Below are positions 50,988-59,653 of a stretch of DNA of 64,000 nucleotides, piece after piece. Position 1 is the first letter of the stretch. Every line of letters begins with the position of its first letter. A program made the translations under genes and the position numbers. The stretch spans positions 248,001-312,000 of the forward strand of contig CAMKRS010000001.1 of assembly GCA_946415245.1 (NCBI GenBank), read 5' to 3'. This DNA comes from an uncultured Prevotella sp. (GTDB taxonomy: Bacteria; Bacteroidota; Bacteroidia; Bacteroidales; Bacteroidaceae). A model generated the notes under the pieces. The model was not told the origin of the DNA. It saw nothing but the letters and a program-made list of their open reading frames with translations, and did no database searches.

Positions 50988-52238
50988 ATGAAGATAGGAA
51001 ATCTGTTTAAGGGCGACAAAGTGATCTGGATGGTGCTTCTGTTCCTGTGCCTGATCAGCGTGGTGGAGGTCTTTTCGGCATCCAGCACACTGACCTATAA
51101 GAGCCAGAATTACTTAGGCCCCATCATAGGACACTCATGGAAGATGCTCTTGGGTGTAGGAATGGCGATTGTCATTCTGAACATCCCATGCCGTTATTTC
51201 AAGTTGATGACACCTGGTTTGCTCCTGATTTCCGTGATTATGTTGATCTGGGTACTGTTCTTTGGTGAGAAAACCAACGATGCAGGCCGATGGATCAGTC
51301 TTATGGGACTGAAGTTCCAGCCGTCTGAGATCGCCAAAGGAACACTTGTTCTGGTGACAGCACAGATCCTTAGTGCCATGCAACGGGATAATGGTGCCGA
51401 TAAGCGGGCCTTCAAATATATCCTGATTGTGGTCGTCCCCTTCTGTCTGCTTATCGGTGTGGAAAACCTCTCCACAGCGGCTCTGATCTTTGCCGTTATC
51501 TTCCTGATGATGTTCGTGGGAAGAGTGCCTATGTCACAGTTGGGGAAATTGGCAGCAGGTGCAGTCCTCCTGCTCGCGCTATTCATAGGCTCAATCTATA
51601 TGTTAGGCAGTCTGGACCAGAACGAGGAGAACAGTGAGACACAGACAGAGGCGATTGTCAATGGCGAGATAAAGAAAGACACCAAGAAGACGGCCTCTTT
51701 CCTGCATCGCTTCGGCACTTGGAAGAACCGTATCGACAAGAAACTGAACTCGAAACACGTGGCTCCTGCCGATTACGACCTGGATAAGGATGCACAGGTG
51801 GCACACGCCAATATCGCCATCGTAGGCAGTAATATTATTGGCAAGGGTCCTGGAAAATCTGTCGAACGCGACTTCCTGCCGCAGGCGTTCAGCGACTTTA
51901 TCTATGTGATCATCATCGAGGAGCTGGGGATTCTGGGTGCTGCGTTCGTGGCGTTCCTCTATATCGTCTTGCTCTACCGTGCAGCCCGTATCGCCAGCCG
52001 TTGTGAGAACAACTTCCCTGCGTTCCTCGTCATGGGTCTGGCACTGATGCTGGTGCTGCAGGCATCGTTCAATATGATGGTGGCCGTGGGTATTGCACCT
52101 GTCACAGGACAACCCCTTCCACTCATCTCTCGAGGCGGCACATCGACCATCATCAACTGTGCCTATATCGGCGCTATGTTAAGCGTTAGCCGTTCAGCAA
52201 AAAAAAGAGGGGAAAAGTTGGCGCTAAAAGAAATATAA
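50988..52238 (+). CDS. ftsW: FtsW peptidoglycan glycosyltransferase
   Basis: A 416-aa SEDS-family membrane enzyme that polymerises lipid II at the septum with FtsI. Ten hydrophobic segments are visible; FGEKTNDAGRWISLMGLKFQPSEIAKGTLV near residue 84 contains the conserved SEDS block, and the C-terminal MMVAVGIAPVTGQPLPLISRGGTS near 363 is the family signature. A large extracytoplasmic loop (about 205-280) holds the conserved catalytic region. It lies between murD and murG as in most dcw clusters. Confidence 0.93.
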   Translation: MKIGNLFKGDKVIWMVLLFLCLISVVEVFSASSTLTYKSQNYLGPIIGHSWKMLLGVGMAIVILNIPCRYFKLMTPGLLLISVIMLIWVLFFGEKTNDAGRWISLMGLKFQPSEIAKGTLVLVTAQILSAMQRDNGADKRAFKYILIVVVPFCLLIGVENLSTAALIFAVIFLMMFVGRVPMSQLGKLAAGAVLLLALFIGSIYMLGSLDQNEENSETQTEAIVNGEIKKDTKKTASFLHRFGTWKNRIDKKLNSKHVAPADYDLDKDAQVAHANIAIVGSNIIGKGPGKSVERDFLPQAFSDFIYVIIIEELGILGAAFVAFLYIVLLYRAARIASRCENNFPAFLVMGLALMLVLQASFNMMVAVGIAPVTGQPLPLISRGGTSTIINCAYIGAMLSVSRSAKKRGEKLALKEI

Positions 52239-52270
52239 TTTGTAATTTTGCACCCCAATAGATCATCAAT

Positions 52271-53380
52271 ATGGAAAAGGAGTTAAGAGTCATTATCAGT
52301 GGAGGCGGAACGGGAGGTCATATCTTCCCTGCAGTATCCATCGCCAATGCCGTCAAGGCCATGCGTCCGGATGCTAAAATCTTATTCGTCGGTGCTCTGG
52401 GACGTATGGAGATGCAGCGTGTGCCGGCTGCCGGCTATGAGATCAAAGGTCTGCCTATCTGTGGTTTCGACCGTAAGAACCTGCTGAAGAATGTCAAGGT
52501 GCTCTATAAGATCTGGAAGAGTCAACGCATGGCGAAGAAGATCATCAAGGACTTCCGTCCGCAGGTGGCTGTCGGTGTGGGCGGCTATGCCAGTGGTCCT
52601 ACGCTTAACAAGGCCGCAGCCATGGGTATCCCTTGCCTCATCCAGGAACAGAACTCTTATGCGGGTGTGACCAACAAACTCCTGGCCAAGAAGGCTGAGA
52701 AGATCTGTGTGGCTTATGAGGGCATGGAACGTTTCTTCCCTGCTGAGAAGATTATCCTCACAGGCAATCCTGTGCGTCAGGCCTTGCTTGATACCACTAT
52801 CACACGTGAGGATGCCGTCCGCAGCTTCGGCCTCGACCCAGAGAAAAAGACCATCCTGCTCGTAGGCGGTAGTCTGGGAGCCCGAACCATCAACGAGAGC
52901 ATGCTCCGTCACCTCGACTTGATCAAGGACAGCGGTCTTCAGTTTATCTGGCAGACGGGTAAATACTATAGCGCAGAGATTGCAGAAAGATTAAAGGGAC
53001 AAGATCTTCCCAATCTGAAGGTCACCGACTTCATTACCGATATGGGATCTGCCTATCGCGCTGCCGACCTCGTTATCAGTCGTGCAGGTGCCAGCAGTAT
53101 CTCTGAGTTCTGTCTCATCGGAAAGCCCGTTATCCTCGTGCCCAGTCCTAATGTTGCTGAGGATCATCAGACGAAGAATGCCCTGGCTCTCTCCACCCGC
53201 GATGCAGCCATCTACATCAAGGATGCTGAGGCACCGGAGATTCTGCTTCAGACAGCCATCGATACCGTCAATGACGACGCCAAACTGAAATCGTTGAGTG
53301 AGAATGTGCTTAAACTGGCACTGCCTGACTCAGCCAATATCATCGCCAAAGAAGTTATTAATTTAGCAAATGGAATTTAA
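52271..53380 (+). CDS. murG: UDP-GlcNAc:lipid I N-acetylglucosaminyltransferase
   Basis: Makes lipid II on the inner membrane face. The 369-aa protein has ISGGGTGGHIFPAVSIANA at the start (the first glycine loop), GVGGYASGPTLNKAAAMG near 98, VGGSLGARTINESM near 199, and the UDP-binding VISRAGASSISEFCLIGKPVILVPSP near 270. A TAATTTTG (52243-52250) 20 bp before the ATG may give an internal promoter. murC starts 11 bp before its end, so the pair is coupled. Confidence 0.95.
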   Translation: MEKELRVIISGGGTGGHIFPAVSIANAVKAMRPDAKILFVGALGRMEMQRVPAAGYEIKGLPICGFDRKNLLKNVKVLYKIWKSQRMAKKIIKDFRPQVAVGVGGYASGPTLNKAAAMGIPCLIQEQNSYAGVTNKLLAKKAEKICVAYEGMERFFPAEKIILTGNPVRQALLDTTITREDAVRSFGLDPEKKTILLVGGSLGARTINESMLRHLDLIKDSGLQFIWQTGKYYSAEIAERLKGQDLPNLKVTDFITDMGSAYRAADLVISRAGASSISEFCLIGKPVILVPSPNVAEDHQTKNALALSTRDAAIYIKDAEAPEILLQTAIDTVNDDAKLKSLSENVLKLALPDSANIIAKEVINLANGI

Positions 53381-54743
53381 AGATATAAAAGCAGTTTATT
53401 TCATCGGAGCCGGTGGCATCGGCATGAGTGCCATCGCCCGATACTTCATTAAGAAAGGCCTTGTCGTAGGTGGCTACGACAAGACACCCTCCGAACTCAC
53501 CCGTAGGTTGGAGATAGAGGGCATGCTCATCCATTATGAGGAGAACATCGACGAAATCCCCCATGCCTGTAAGAAGAAGGAATCATGTCTCATTATATAC
53601 ACACCGGCTATACCAGACAGTCATCAGGAACTCCGGTATTTCCGTGAGAATGGTTTCGAAATTCAGAAGCGTGCTCAGGTGCTGGGCACCCTGACACAGG
53701 CTCATAAAGGACTGTGTGTGGCTGGAACTCATGGTAAGACCACCACATCGACCATGTGCGCCCATATCATGCACCAGAGTCATCTGAATTGTAATGCCTT
53801 CCTCGGAGGTATCTCGAAGAACTACGGCACCAACTATATTCTCTCTGATTCCGACTACGTAGTCATTGAGGCCGATGAGTTCGACCGTTCCTTCCATTGG
53901 CTCCATCCTTGGATGAGTGTCATCACTTCCACCGATCCCGATCACCTCGATATCTATGGTACCAAAGAGGCTTATTTAGAGAGTTTCCGCCATTATACGG
54001 AACTGATACAGCCAGGTGGCGCTCTGATTATCCATCGTGGTCTTGAGATGCAGGAGAACCTGCAGGAAGGTGTCCGTCGTTATGACTACAGCCTCCACGA
54101 GGGTGACTTCCACGCAGAAAATATCCGTATCGGCAACGGCGAGATATACTTCGACTTCATCTCACCCATCGAGAGTGTCGCCAATATCAAGCTCGGACAA
54201 CCCATCCCCATCAATATTGAGAACGGCATTGCCGCTATGGCGATGGCCCAGCTCAATGGCTGTAGCAAGGAGGAACTGAAATACGGTATGCAGACCTTCG
54301 GAGGTGTGGACCGTCGCTTTGATTTCAAGATTAAGACCGACAAGGTGGTTTTCCTCAGCGACTATGCCCACCATCCTAAAGAGATATATCAGAGTGCCAA
54401 GAGCATTCGTGAACTCTATCAGGACAAGCATATTACAGCGATCTTCCAGCCACACCTCTATACCCGCACCCGCGACTTCTACAAGGATTTCGCCGATGCC
54501 TTGAGCCAGCTCGACGAGGTGATACTGACGGAGATATACCCTGCCCGCGAAGAACCTATTGAGGGCGTCACCTCCAAACTCATCTATGACAACCTGGCCG
54601 AAGGCGTGAAGAAAGAGATGATCCTGAAAGATGAGGTGCTCAACTACGTGAAGACTCACGATTTCGAGGTGCTCATCGTCCTTGGTGCCGGTGACCTCGA
54701 TAATTTCGTACCCCAAATCACAAAGATATTAAAAGCAAAATGA
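53370..54743 (+). CDS. murC: UDP-MurNAc:L-alanine ligase
   Basis: Adds L-alanine to UDP-MurNAc, the first amino-acid step. The 457-aa protein has YFIGAGGIGMSAIARYF at the N-terminus, the ATP loop CVAGTHGKTTTSTMCAH near 118, EADEFDRSFHWLHP near 168, and the C-terminal DYAHHPKEIYQSAKSIRE near 331, all typical of MurC. It overlaps murG by 11 bp and ftsQ by 4 bp (ATGA), so the three are translated together. Confidence 0.95.
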   Translation: MEFKDIKAVYFIGAGGIGMSAIARYFIKKGLVVGGYDKTPSELTRRLEIEGMLIHYEENIDEIPHACKKKESCLIIYTPAIPDSHQELRYFRENGFEIQKRAQVLGTLTQAHKGLCVAGTHGKTTTSTMCAHIMHQSHLNCNAFLGGISKNYGTNYILSDSDYVVIEADEFDRSFHWLHPWMSVITSTDPDHLDIYGTKEAYLESFRHYTELIQPGGALIIHRGLEMQENLQEGVRRYDYSLHEGDFHAENIRIGNGEIYFDFISPIESVANIKLGQPIPINIENGIAAMAMAQLNGCSKEELKYGMQTFGGVDRRFDFKIKTDKVVFLSDYAHHPKEIYQSAKSIRELYQDKHITAIFQPHLYTRTRDFYKDFADALSQLDEVILTEIYPAREEPIEGVTSKLIYDNLAEGVKKEMILKDEVLNYVKTHDFEVLIVLGAGDLDNFVPQITKILKAK

Positions 54744-55483
54744 CGTTTAACTGGAAGAAGACATTCATCGCCCTGATCGATATCGTGATAGCAGTCTATC
54801 TGGTATTGGCCGTCTCAGCATTCAATACACCTGCTGAGAAAGCCACCGTATGTACGGAGGTCAAGATCGACATCAACAACGAGGCTGTGGGCGGTTTTGT
54901 CAATCCCAGCGAAATCAAGAATATCCTGGAGAAGAACCGTCTGTATCCCCTCGCCAAAAATATGGCCGACGTCAATTCGCGGGCCATTGAGGAGACCCTG
55001 ATGAAGAACCCCTTCGTGGAGAAGGCAGAGTGCTATAAGACACAGAGTGGACATGTCTGCATCAGTCTCCGTCAGCGCACGCCCATCCTTCATGTGATGG
55101 CCAGCAATGGCGACAATTATTATCTGGACACCCACGGTGCCATTCTACCGGAATCGAAGTATGCCACCGATATGATCATTGTGACAGGTAACATCACGAA
55201 GAAATATGCCCAGAAAACCCTGCCTCGCATTGGCAATACACTCCTGAAGGACAAGTTCTGGCAGAGTCAGGTGGTACAGATCAATATCCTCACTGACGGC
55301 ACGGTGGAGATGGTTCCACGCATCGGCGACCATATCATCTATATGGGGCCTCCCGTCAACATTGATAAGAAACTCGAACGCATGCGCAAGTTCTACCTCT
55401 ATGGTCTGAATGTGGCGGGCTGGAACAAATACAGTTACATCAGCGTGGAATTCGATAATCAGATTATTTGTAAGAGAAAGTAA
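54740..55483 (+). CDS. ftsQ: FtsQ/DivIB-like divisome protein
   Basis: A 247-aa bitopic protein in the ftsQ position: a membrane helix at about residues 11-27, then a periplasmic part with a POTRA-like segment (ININNEAVGGFVNPSEIKNILEK) and a beta domain (SLRQRTPILHVMASNGDNYYLDTHGAILP, then LTDGTVEMVPRIGDHIIYMG). FtsQ links early and late divisome proteins. Sequence is divergent from proteobacterial FtsQ; the call rests on order, topology and the conserved periplasmic pattern. Confidence 0.85.
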   Translation: MTFNWKKTFIALIDIVIAVYLVLAVSAFNTPAEKATVCTEVKIDINNEAVGGFVNPSEIKNILEKNRLYPLAKNMADVNSRAIEETLMKNPFVEKAECYKTQSGHVCISLRQRTPILHVMASNGDNYYLDTHGAILPESKYATDMIIVTGNITKKYAQKTLPRIGNTLLKDKFWQSQVVQINILTDGTVEMVPRIGDHIIYMGPPVNIDKKLERMRKFYLYGLNVAGWNKYSYISVEFDNQIICKRK

Positions 55484-55495
55484 AATAGAAAGAAG

Positions 55496-56956
55496 ATGGC
55501 AGCAAAGGAATTTATCGTAGCAATCGAACTCGGCTCATCAAAGATGACCGGTATTGCGGGACAGAAGAACCTCGACGGTAGCATTACCGTCCTCGCCGTG
55601 GTGAAAGAGGATTCTTCATCGTTCATCCGCAAAGGGTATGTGTACAACATCGACAAGACCGCACAGTGCCTGACCAACATCATTAAGAAACTGGAGAACC
55701 AACTCAAGACAGAGATTCTCCAGGTATATGTGGGTGTTGGCGGACAGTCTATCCGCAGTGTCAGAAACGTCATTGCCAAGGATCTGCCTGCGGACACTCG
55801 TATCACTCAGGATATGGTCATCGAACTGATGGATGCCAATCGCAACATGAAGTATCCGGATCAGGAAATCCTCGATGCTGCTGTTCAGGAATACAAGGTC
55901 GACTCCCAGTATCAGCTGGATCCTGTGGGCATTCAGGCCTCTCATCTGGAGGGCAATTTCCTGAATATCCTTCAGCGCACCTCGTTCTACCGCAATCTCA
56001 ATAAATGTTTTGAGGTGGCAGGCATCAATGTGGCAGAGATGTATCTCGCACCCCTCGCCCTGGCCGATGCCGTCCTTACCGAGGCGGAGAAGCGTTCTGG
56101 TTGTGCACTGGTTGATATCGGCTCCGACACGACGACCGTATCCGTCTATAGCAAGAATATCCTGCGCCATCTTGCTGTGATTCCTCTTGGCAGTAATAAT
56201 ATCACCAAGGACATTGCCACCCTCCAGATGGAAGAGAGCGATGCCGAGAAGATGAAACTGAAGTATGCTTCCGCCTATACTGACAACAACGACATCGACA
56301 ACAACCTGAAATACTCTATCGATCCGGAGCGTCAGGTAGAGAGCCGCAAGTTCATCGAGATTGTCGAAGGCCGTCTGGAGGAGATCATAGAGAATGTCTG
56401 GTACCAGATACCTTCCGACTACTACGACAAGTTGCTGGGTGGTATAATCCTTACCGGTGGCGGTTCTAATATGTCCAATATCGAACAGGCTTTCCTGAAT
56501 CACACTCATGTTGATAAGATCCGTACGGCGAAGTTCGTTACCCACACCATCAATGCCACCCAGGAGGACATTAAGGCTAAGGACGGCAAGATGAATACCG
56601 TACTGGGCCTGCTCGCCAAGGGCGATATGAATTGTGCTGGCAGTGCTGTCACCGACGATCTGTTTGCTACGAAGAAGGAAACAGGTGTCGGAGGCGATTC
56701 GCAATCTCCGGCTCCCAGCCGACAGGCCCGTCAGGCCAGTGAAACACCTGCCGGAGTTGTCCGCACGTCAGTAGAAGTGCAGAAAGCCGAGGAAGAGCGT
56801 CGCCGTCAGGAGGAAGAAGCTGAGCGCCAGCGTCAGGAGGAAGAAGAGGCCGAGCGCCAGCGCATTGCTGCTGAGAAACGTGAGAACAGCTTCTGGAACA
56901 AAGCCATCAAGGGCATCAAGAAGTTTGGTAAGACGATTGTTGAAGAAGAAGACTAA
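55496..56956 (+). CDS. ftsA: Cell division protein FtsA, with a charged repetitive linker
   Basis: A 486-aa actin-like protein that tethers FtsZ to the membrane. Its features are AIELGSSKMTGIAGQKN (phosphate 1), the SHS2 domain near 75-160, CALVDIGSDTTTVSVYS near 202 (phosphate 2) and GGIILTGGGSNMSNIEQ near 315. After residue 380 there is a disordered part and an Arg/Glu-rich stretch (about 425-465) encoded by a near-perfect DNA repeat (27 and 30 bp at 56804-56860). The protein ends in an amphipathic membrane helix (FWNKAIKGIKKFGKTIV). Long linkers are common in Bacteroidetes FtsA. Confidence 0.94.
   Translation: MAAKEFIVAIELGSSKMTGIAGQKNLDGSITVLAVVKEDSSSFIRKGYVYNIDKTAQCLTNIIKKLENQLKTEILQVYVGVGGQSIRSVRNVIAKDLPADTRITQDMVIELMDANRNMKYPDQEILDAAVQEYKVDSQYQLDPVGIQASHLEGNFLNILQRTSFYRNLNKCFEVAGINVAEMYLAPLALADAVLTEAEKRSGCALVDIGSDTTTVSVYSKNILRHLAVIPLGSNNITKDIATLQMEESDAEKMKLKYASAYTDNNDIDNNLKYSIDPERQVESRKFIEIVEGRLEEIIENVWYQIPSDYYDKLLGGIILTGGGSNMSNIEQAFLNHTHVDKIRTAKFVTHTINATQEDIKAKDGKMNTVLGLLAKGDMNCAGSAVTDDLFATKKETGVGGDSQSPAPSRQARQASETPAGVVRTSVEVQKAEEERRRQEEEAERQRQEEEEAERQRIAAEKRENSFWNKAIKGIKKFGKTIVEEED
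56804..56860 (+). repeat. 27/30-bp direct repeat within ftsA
   Basis: Two units (56804-56830 and 56831-56860) share CGTCAGGAGGAAGAAG and GAGCGCCAG, the second being one codon longer. They encode the Arg-Gln-Glu-rich linker of FtsA. Copy number could vary between strains by slippage. Confidence 0.8.
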
Positions 56957-56959
56957 GAA

Positions 56960-56990
56960 GTGAAAAGTGAATAGTTAATAGTGAATAGTT
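56960..56990 (+). repeat. GTGAATA-type repeat between ftsA and ftsZ
   Basis: GTGAAAA, GTGAATA, GTTAATA and GTGAATA units fill the spacer directly before the ftsZ ATG. Cytosine is absent. Confidence 0.8.
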
Positions 56991-58328
56991 ATGGCAGACA
57001 ATATGAATTTCGATATCCTCGACTTCGGAGCCCCCGAGAAGGATCATAGCATCATCAAAGTGATTGGTGTCGGTGGCGGTGGTGGTAACGCCGTCAACCA
57101 CATGTATCGTGAAGGTATTCACGACGTGACATTCGTGCTGTGCAATACAGACAACCAGGCCCTCAACGATTCTCCCGTGCCTGTTCATCTGCAGCTGGGT
57201 AAGGAAGGCCTTGGCGCTGGTAACAAGCCCGAAAAGGCCCGTCAGGCAGCAGAAGAGAGCCTTGAAGACATCAAGGGTATGCTTAATGACGGCACCCGTA
57301 TGGCTTTTATCACAGCCGGTATGGGTGGTGGTACTGGCACAGGCGCTGCACCTGTCATTGCCCGCGTTTCTAAGGAACTCGGCATCCTGACCGTTGGTAT
57401 CGTCACTATTCCTTTCCGTTTCGAAGGCGACCGTAAGATCGATCAGGCCCTCGACGGTGTCGAGGAGATGCAGAAGCATGTCGACGCCCTGCTCGTCATC
57501 AACAACGAGCGTTTGCGTGAGATCTATCCTGAGCTCTCCGTACTCGACGCCTTCGGCAAGGCCGACGACACCCTCTCTGTGGCTGCCAAGAGCATCGCTG
57601 AGATCATTACCGTTCATGGCCTTATCAACCTCGACTTCAACGATGTGAAGACCGTGCTGAAGGACGGTGGTGTGGCTATCATGTCCACAGGCTATGGCGA
57701 GGGCGAAGGACGTGTCCGCAAGGCCATTGAGGACGCTCTCAATTCACCGCTTCTCAATGACAACGATATCTTCAATTCTAAGAAGATCCTGCTATCTATC
57801 TCGTTTGCTGGTTCAAAGGATGGTCAGCAGTCGCTGATGATGGAGGAGATGAACGATGTCAACGACTTCATGGCGAAGTTCGGTAGCGATTTCGAAATCA
57901 AGTGGGGTCTGGCCACCGATCCTGAACTCGGCAAGAAGGTCAAGGTCACGATTCTCGCCACTGGCTTCGGCATCGAGAGCGTCGACGGTATGGATGCCCA
58001 CATGAAGAAGCATACACAGGACGATATCAACCGCATCGCTGAGGAGCAGGCTAAGGCTCTGGAGCGTCAGGATCGTCGTAATCGCTTCTATGGTGGCGAT
58101 AGCACCGCCAAGCGTTACAAGCGTCGTCCTAACATCTATCTGTTCCGTCCTGAGGACTTGGACAACGATGATGTCATCTCTGCCGTGGAGTCTACGCCTA
58201 CCTACAAGCGCACCCGTGAGATCCTCGACAGCATCAACTCTCAGGCCACTGGCGACATAGTGGCTGAGGATCCCGTTGCCACTCCCAATGATGAGCCTGT
58301 CCAGGGCACCATCAAATTCTTCTCGTAG
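56991..58328 (+). CDS. ftsZ: Cell division protein FtsZ
   Basis: The tubulin-like GTPase that forms the Z ring. The 445-aa protein has GVGGGGGNAVNHMYREG near residue 26, the GTP signature AGMGGGTGTGAAPVIAR near 106, and the T7-loop LINLDFNDVKTVLKDGG near 208. The C-terminal third is a long variable linker, ending in a short segment (EPVQGTIKFFS) that replaces the usual conserved peptide for FtsA binding. A GTGAATA-type repeat lies just upstream. The minimal transpeptidase gene follows after 4 bp. Confidence 0.95.
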   Translation: MADNMNFDILDFGAPEKDHSIIKVIGVGGGGGNAVNHMYREGIHDVTFVLCNTDNQALNDSPVPVHLQLGKEGLGAGNKPEKARQAAEESLEDIKGMLNDGTRMAFITAGMGGGTGTGAAPVIARVSKELGILTVGIVTIPFRFEGDRKIDQALDGVEEMQKHVDALLVINNERLREIYPELSVLDAFGKADDTLSVAAKSIAEIITVHGLINLDFNDVKTVLKDGGVAIMSTGYGEGEGRVRKAIEDALNSPLLNDNDIFNSKKILLSISFAGSKDGQQSLMMEEMNDVNDFMAKFGSDFEIKWGLATDPELGKKVKVTILATGFGIESVDGMDAHMKKHTQDDINRIAEEQAKALERQDRRNRFYGGDSTAKRYKRRPNIYLFRPEDLDNDDVISAVESTPTYKRTREILDSINSQATGDIVAEDPVATPNDEPVQGTIKFFS

Positions 58329-58332
58329 AGGT

Positions 58333-59445
58333 TTGAGCTCCTCGATCAAGTTCTTATTAATAATAGTCATGTCATTAACGGGCATGACTATTCAAGCGCA
58401 GGGCCTTCCCACAGACGGCCCTCTGACCATTCGTCCGATGTTGCAACAGTTGGGCGAACGGCTGCTGAAAGGCAAGACGGGCAGCATCGTGGCTATCAAT
58501 CCGGAGAATGGTGAGATCATCTGCCTGGCAACAAACACGCCGCAGGGGGCCGACGTACGACAGGCCATCGGTAAACCTCAGGCACCTGGCTCCACCTTCA
58601 AGACAGCACAGGCGCTGGCACTTTTGTCAGAGGGTTTTGTTACGCCCGATACCAAGATGGAGTGCAACAGCGGCATCACCGATGGCAATATCAAGGTAGG
58701 CTGTCACAAGCACCGCTCCCCACTCAACTTGAAAGACGCTTTGGCACAAAGTTGTAACACTTGGTTCATTGTCAACTTTGGTTCGATGATCAACGATGCC
58801 TTCATGTACGAGACGAAAGAGGAGGCCATTACCACTTGGCGCAGTTATATGCAGTCGATGGGACTCGGCGGGCCAATGCATATTGATATTCCTGGGGAAC
58901 AGGGTGGACTGTTGGCTGGCGCCGACTATCTGAATCGCCGTTATAAGGAAGGCTGGGATGGCAAGACCATCTGGTGGGCAGGCATGGGACAGGGCGATGT
59001 CACCTGTACGCCCTTGCAGCTCTGCAACCTCGCCGTCACTATTGCTAATCGCGGTTGGTACTATGTGCCTCATATCCATAAAGACACCAAGAACCAGCGT
59101 TATCTCACCAAACGACAGACCAAGGTGGCGAAAGAAGCCTATCCGCCTGTCATCGAGGGCATGCGCCTTGCCGTAGAACAAGGCACGGCCACAAGCATCA
59201 AGACCACCTATCCCATCTGCGGCAAGACGGGCACCATCGAGAATCCAGGAGAAGACCATTCCGCCTTTATCGCCTTTGCCCCGATGAACAATCCGAAGAT
59301 TGCCATCGCCGTCTATATCGAGCACGGAGGTTTCGGTGCCGATCTGGCCGCCCCGATAGCAGGACTGATCATCGAGCAATACCTGAAAGGCAAACTCTCT
59401 GAAGCATCCGAGGCCAAAGCCGCCCGCCTCGAGAAAAGAAAATAA
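58333..59445 (+). CDS. Minimal secreted penicillin-binding transpeptidase at the end of the dcw cluster
   Basis: A 370-aa class B type transpeptidase domain without pedestal or dimerisation domain. Catalytic motifs: STFK (Ser87, Lys90), SCN (140-142, in the place of SxN) and KTGT near 298, with the GQG-D-VTCTPLQL segment between. The chosen TTG start at 58333 gives a complete signal peptide (SSSIKFLLIIVMSLTGM, then TIQAQG), so the protein may be free in the periplasm. The longer frame from 58276 lies inside ftsZ; the ATG at 58369 would cut the signal. Being 4 bp after ftsZ suggests a division role. Confidence 0.75.
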   Translation: MSSSIKFLLIIVMSLTGMTIQAQGLPTDGPLTIRPMLQQLGERLLKGKTGSIVAINPENGEIICLATNTPQGADVRQAIGKPQAPGSTFKTAQALALLSEGFVTPDTKMECNSGITDGNIKVGCHKHRSPLNLKDALAQSCNTWFIVNFGSMINDAFMYETKEEAITTWRSYMQSMGLGGPMHIDIPGEQGGLLAGADYLNRRYKEGWDGKTIWWAGMGQGDVTCTPLQLCNLAVTIANRGWYYVPHIHKDTKNQRYLTKRQTKVAKEAYPPVIEGMRLAVEQGTATSIKTTYPICGKTGTIENPGEDHSAFIAFAPMNNPKIAIAVYIEHGGFGADLAAPIAGLIIEQYLKGKLSEASEAKAARLEKRK

Positions 59446-59653
59446 GAGCTGACTTTTTCTTCAGCGAAAGCCATTTTTTTGCCCGCTTTCCATGCCTATG
59501 CCAAAAATTTTCCATAGGGTCAAGTAGGCGGTTTTTTATAATACGCTGATTTGCAGCAGTTTCCGAAATTTTCGCGTTTGAATATTTTCCATAGGTAAGA
59601 GATACAACCTATTGAAAAATGTCGTATCTTTGCAACCGAGAAATAATGAATCA
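59446..59653. promoter_or_regulatory. Intergenic region: terminator-like dyad, 12-bp direct repeat and promoter element
   Basis: GCCTA (59494-59498) and TAGGC (59525-59529), with nested CCTAT/ATAGG, form a dyad followed by GGTTTTTT, a possible weak terminator for the dcw operon. ATTTTCCATAGG occurs at 59507-59518 and again at 59584-59595, a perfect direct repeat 77 bp apart that could bind a regulator. TATCTTTG (59625-59632) is the probable -7 element of the next gene. Confidence 0.5.

Noticed and set aside
55616..56704. 362-aa minus-strand frame opposite ftsA
   Set aside because: Antisense shadow of ftsA with no recognisable domain.
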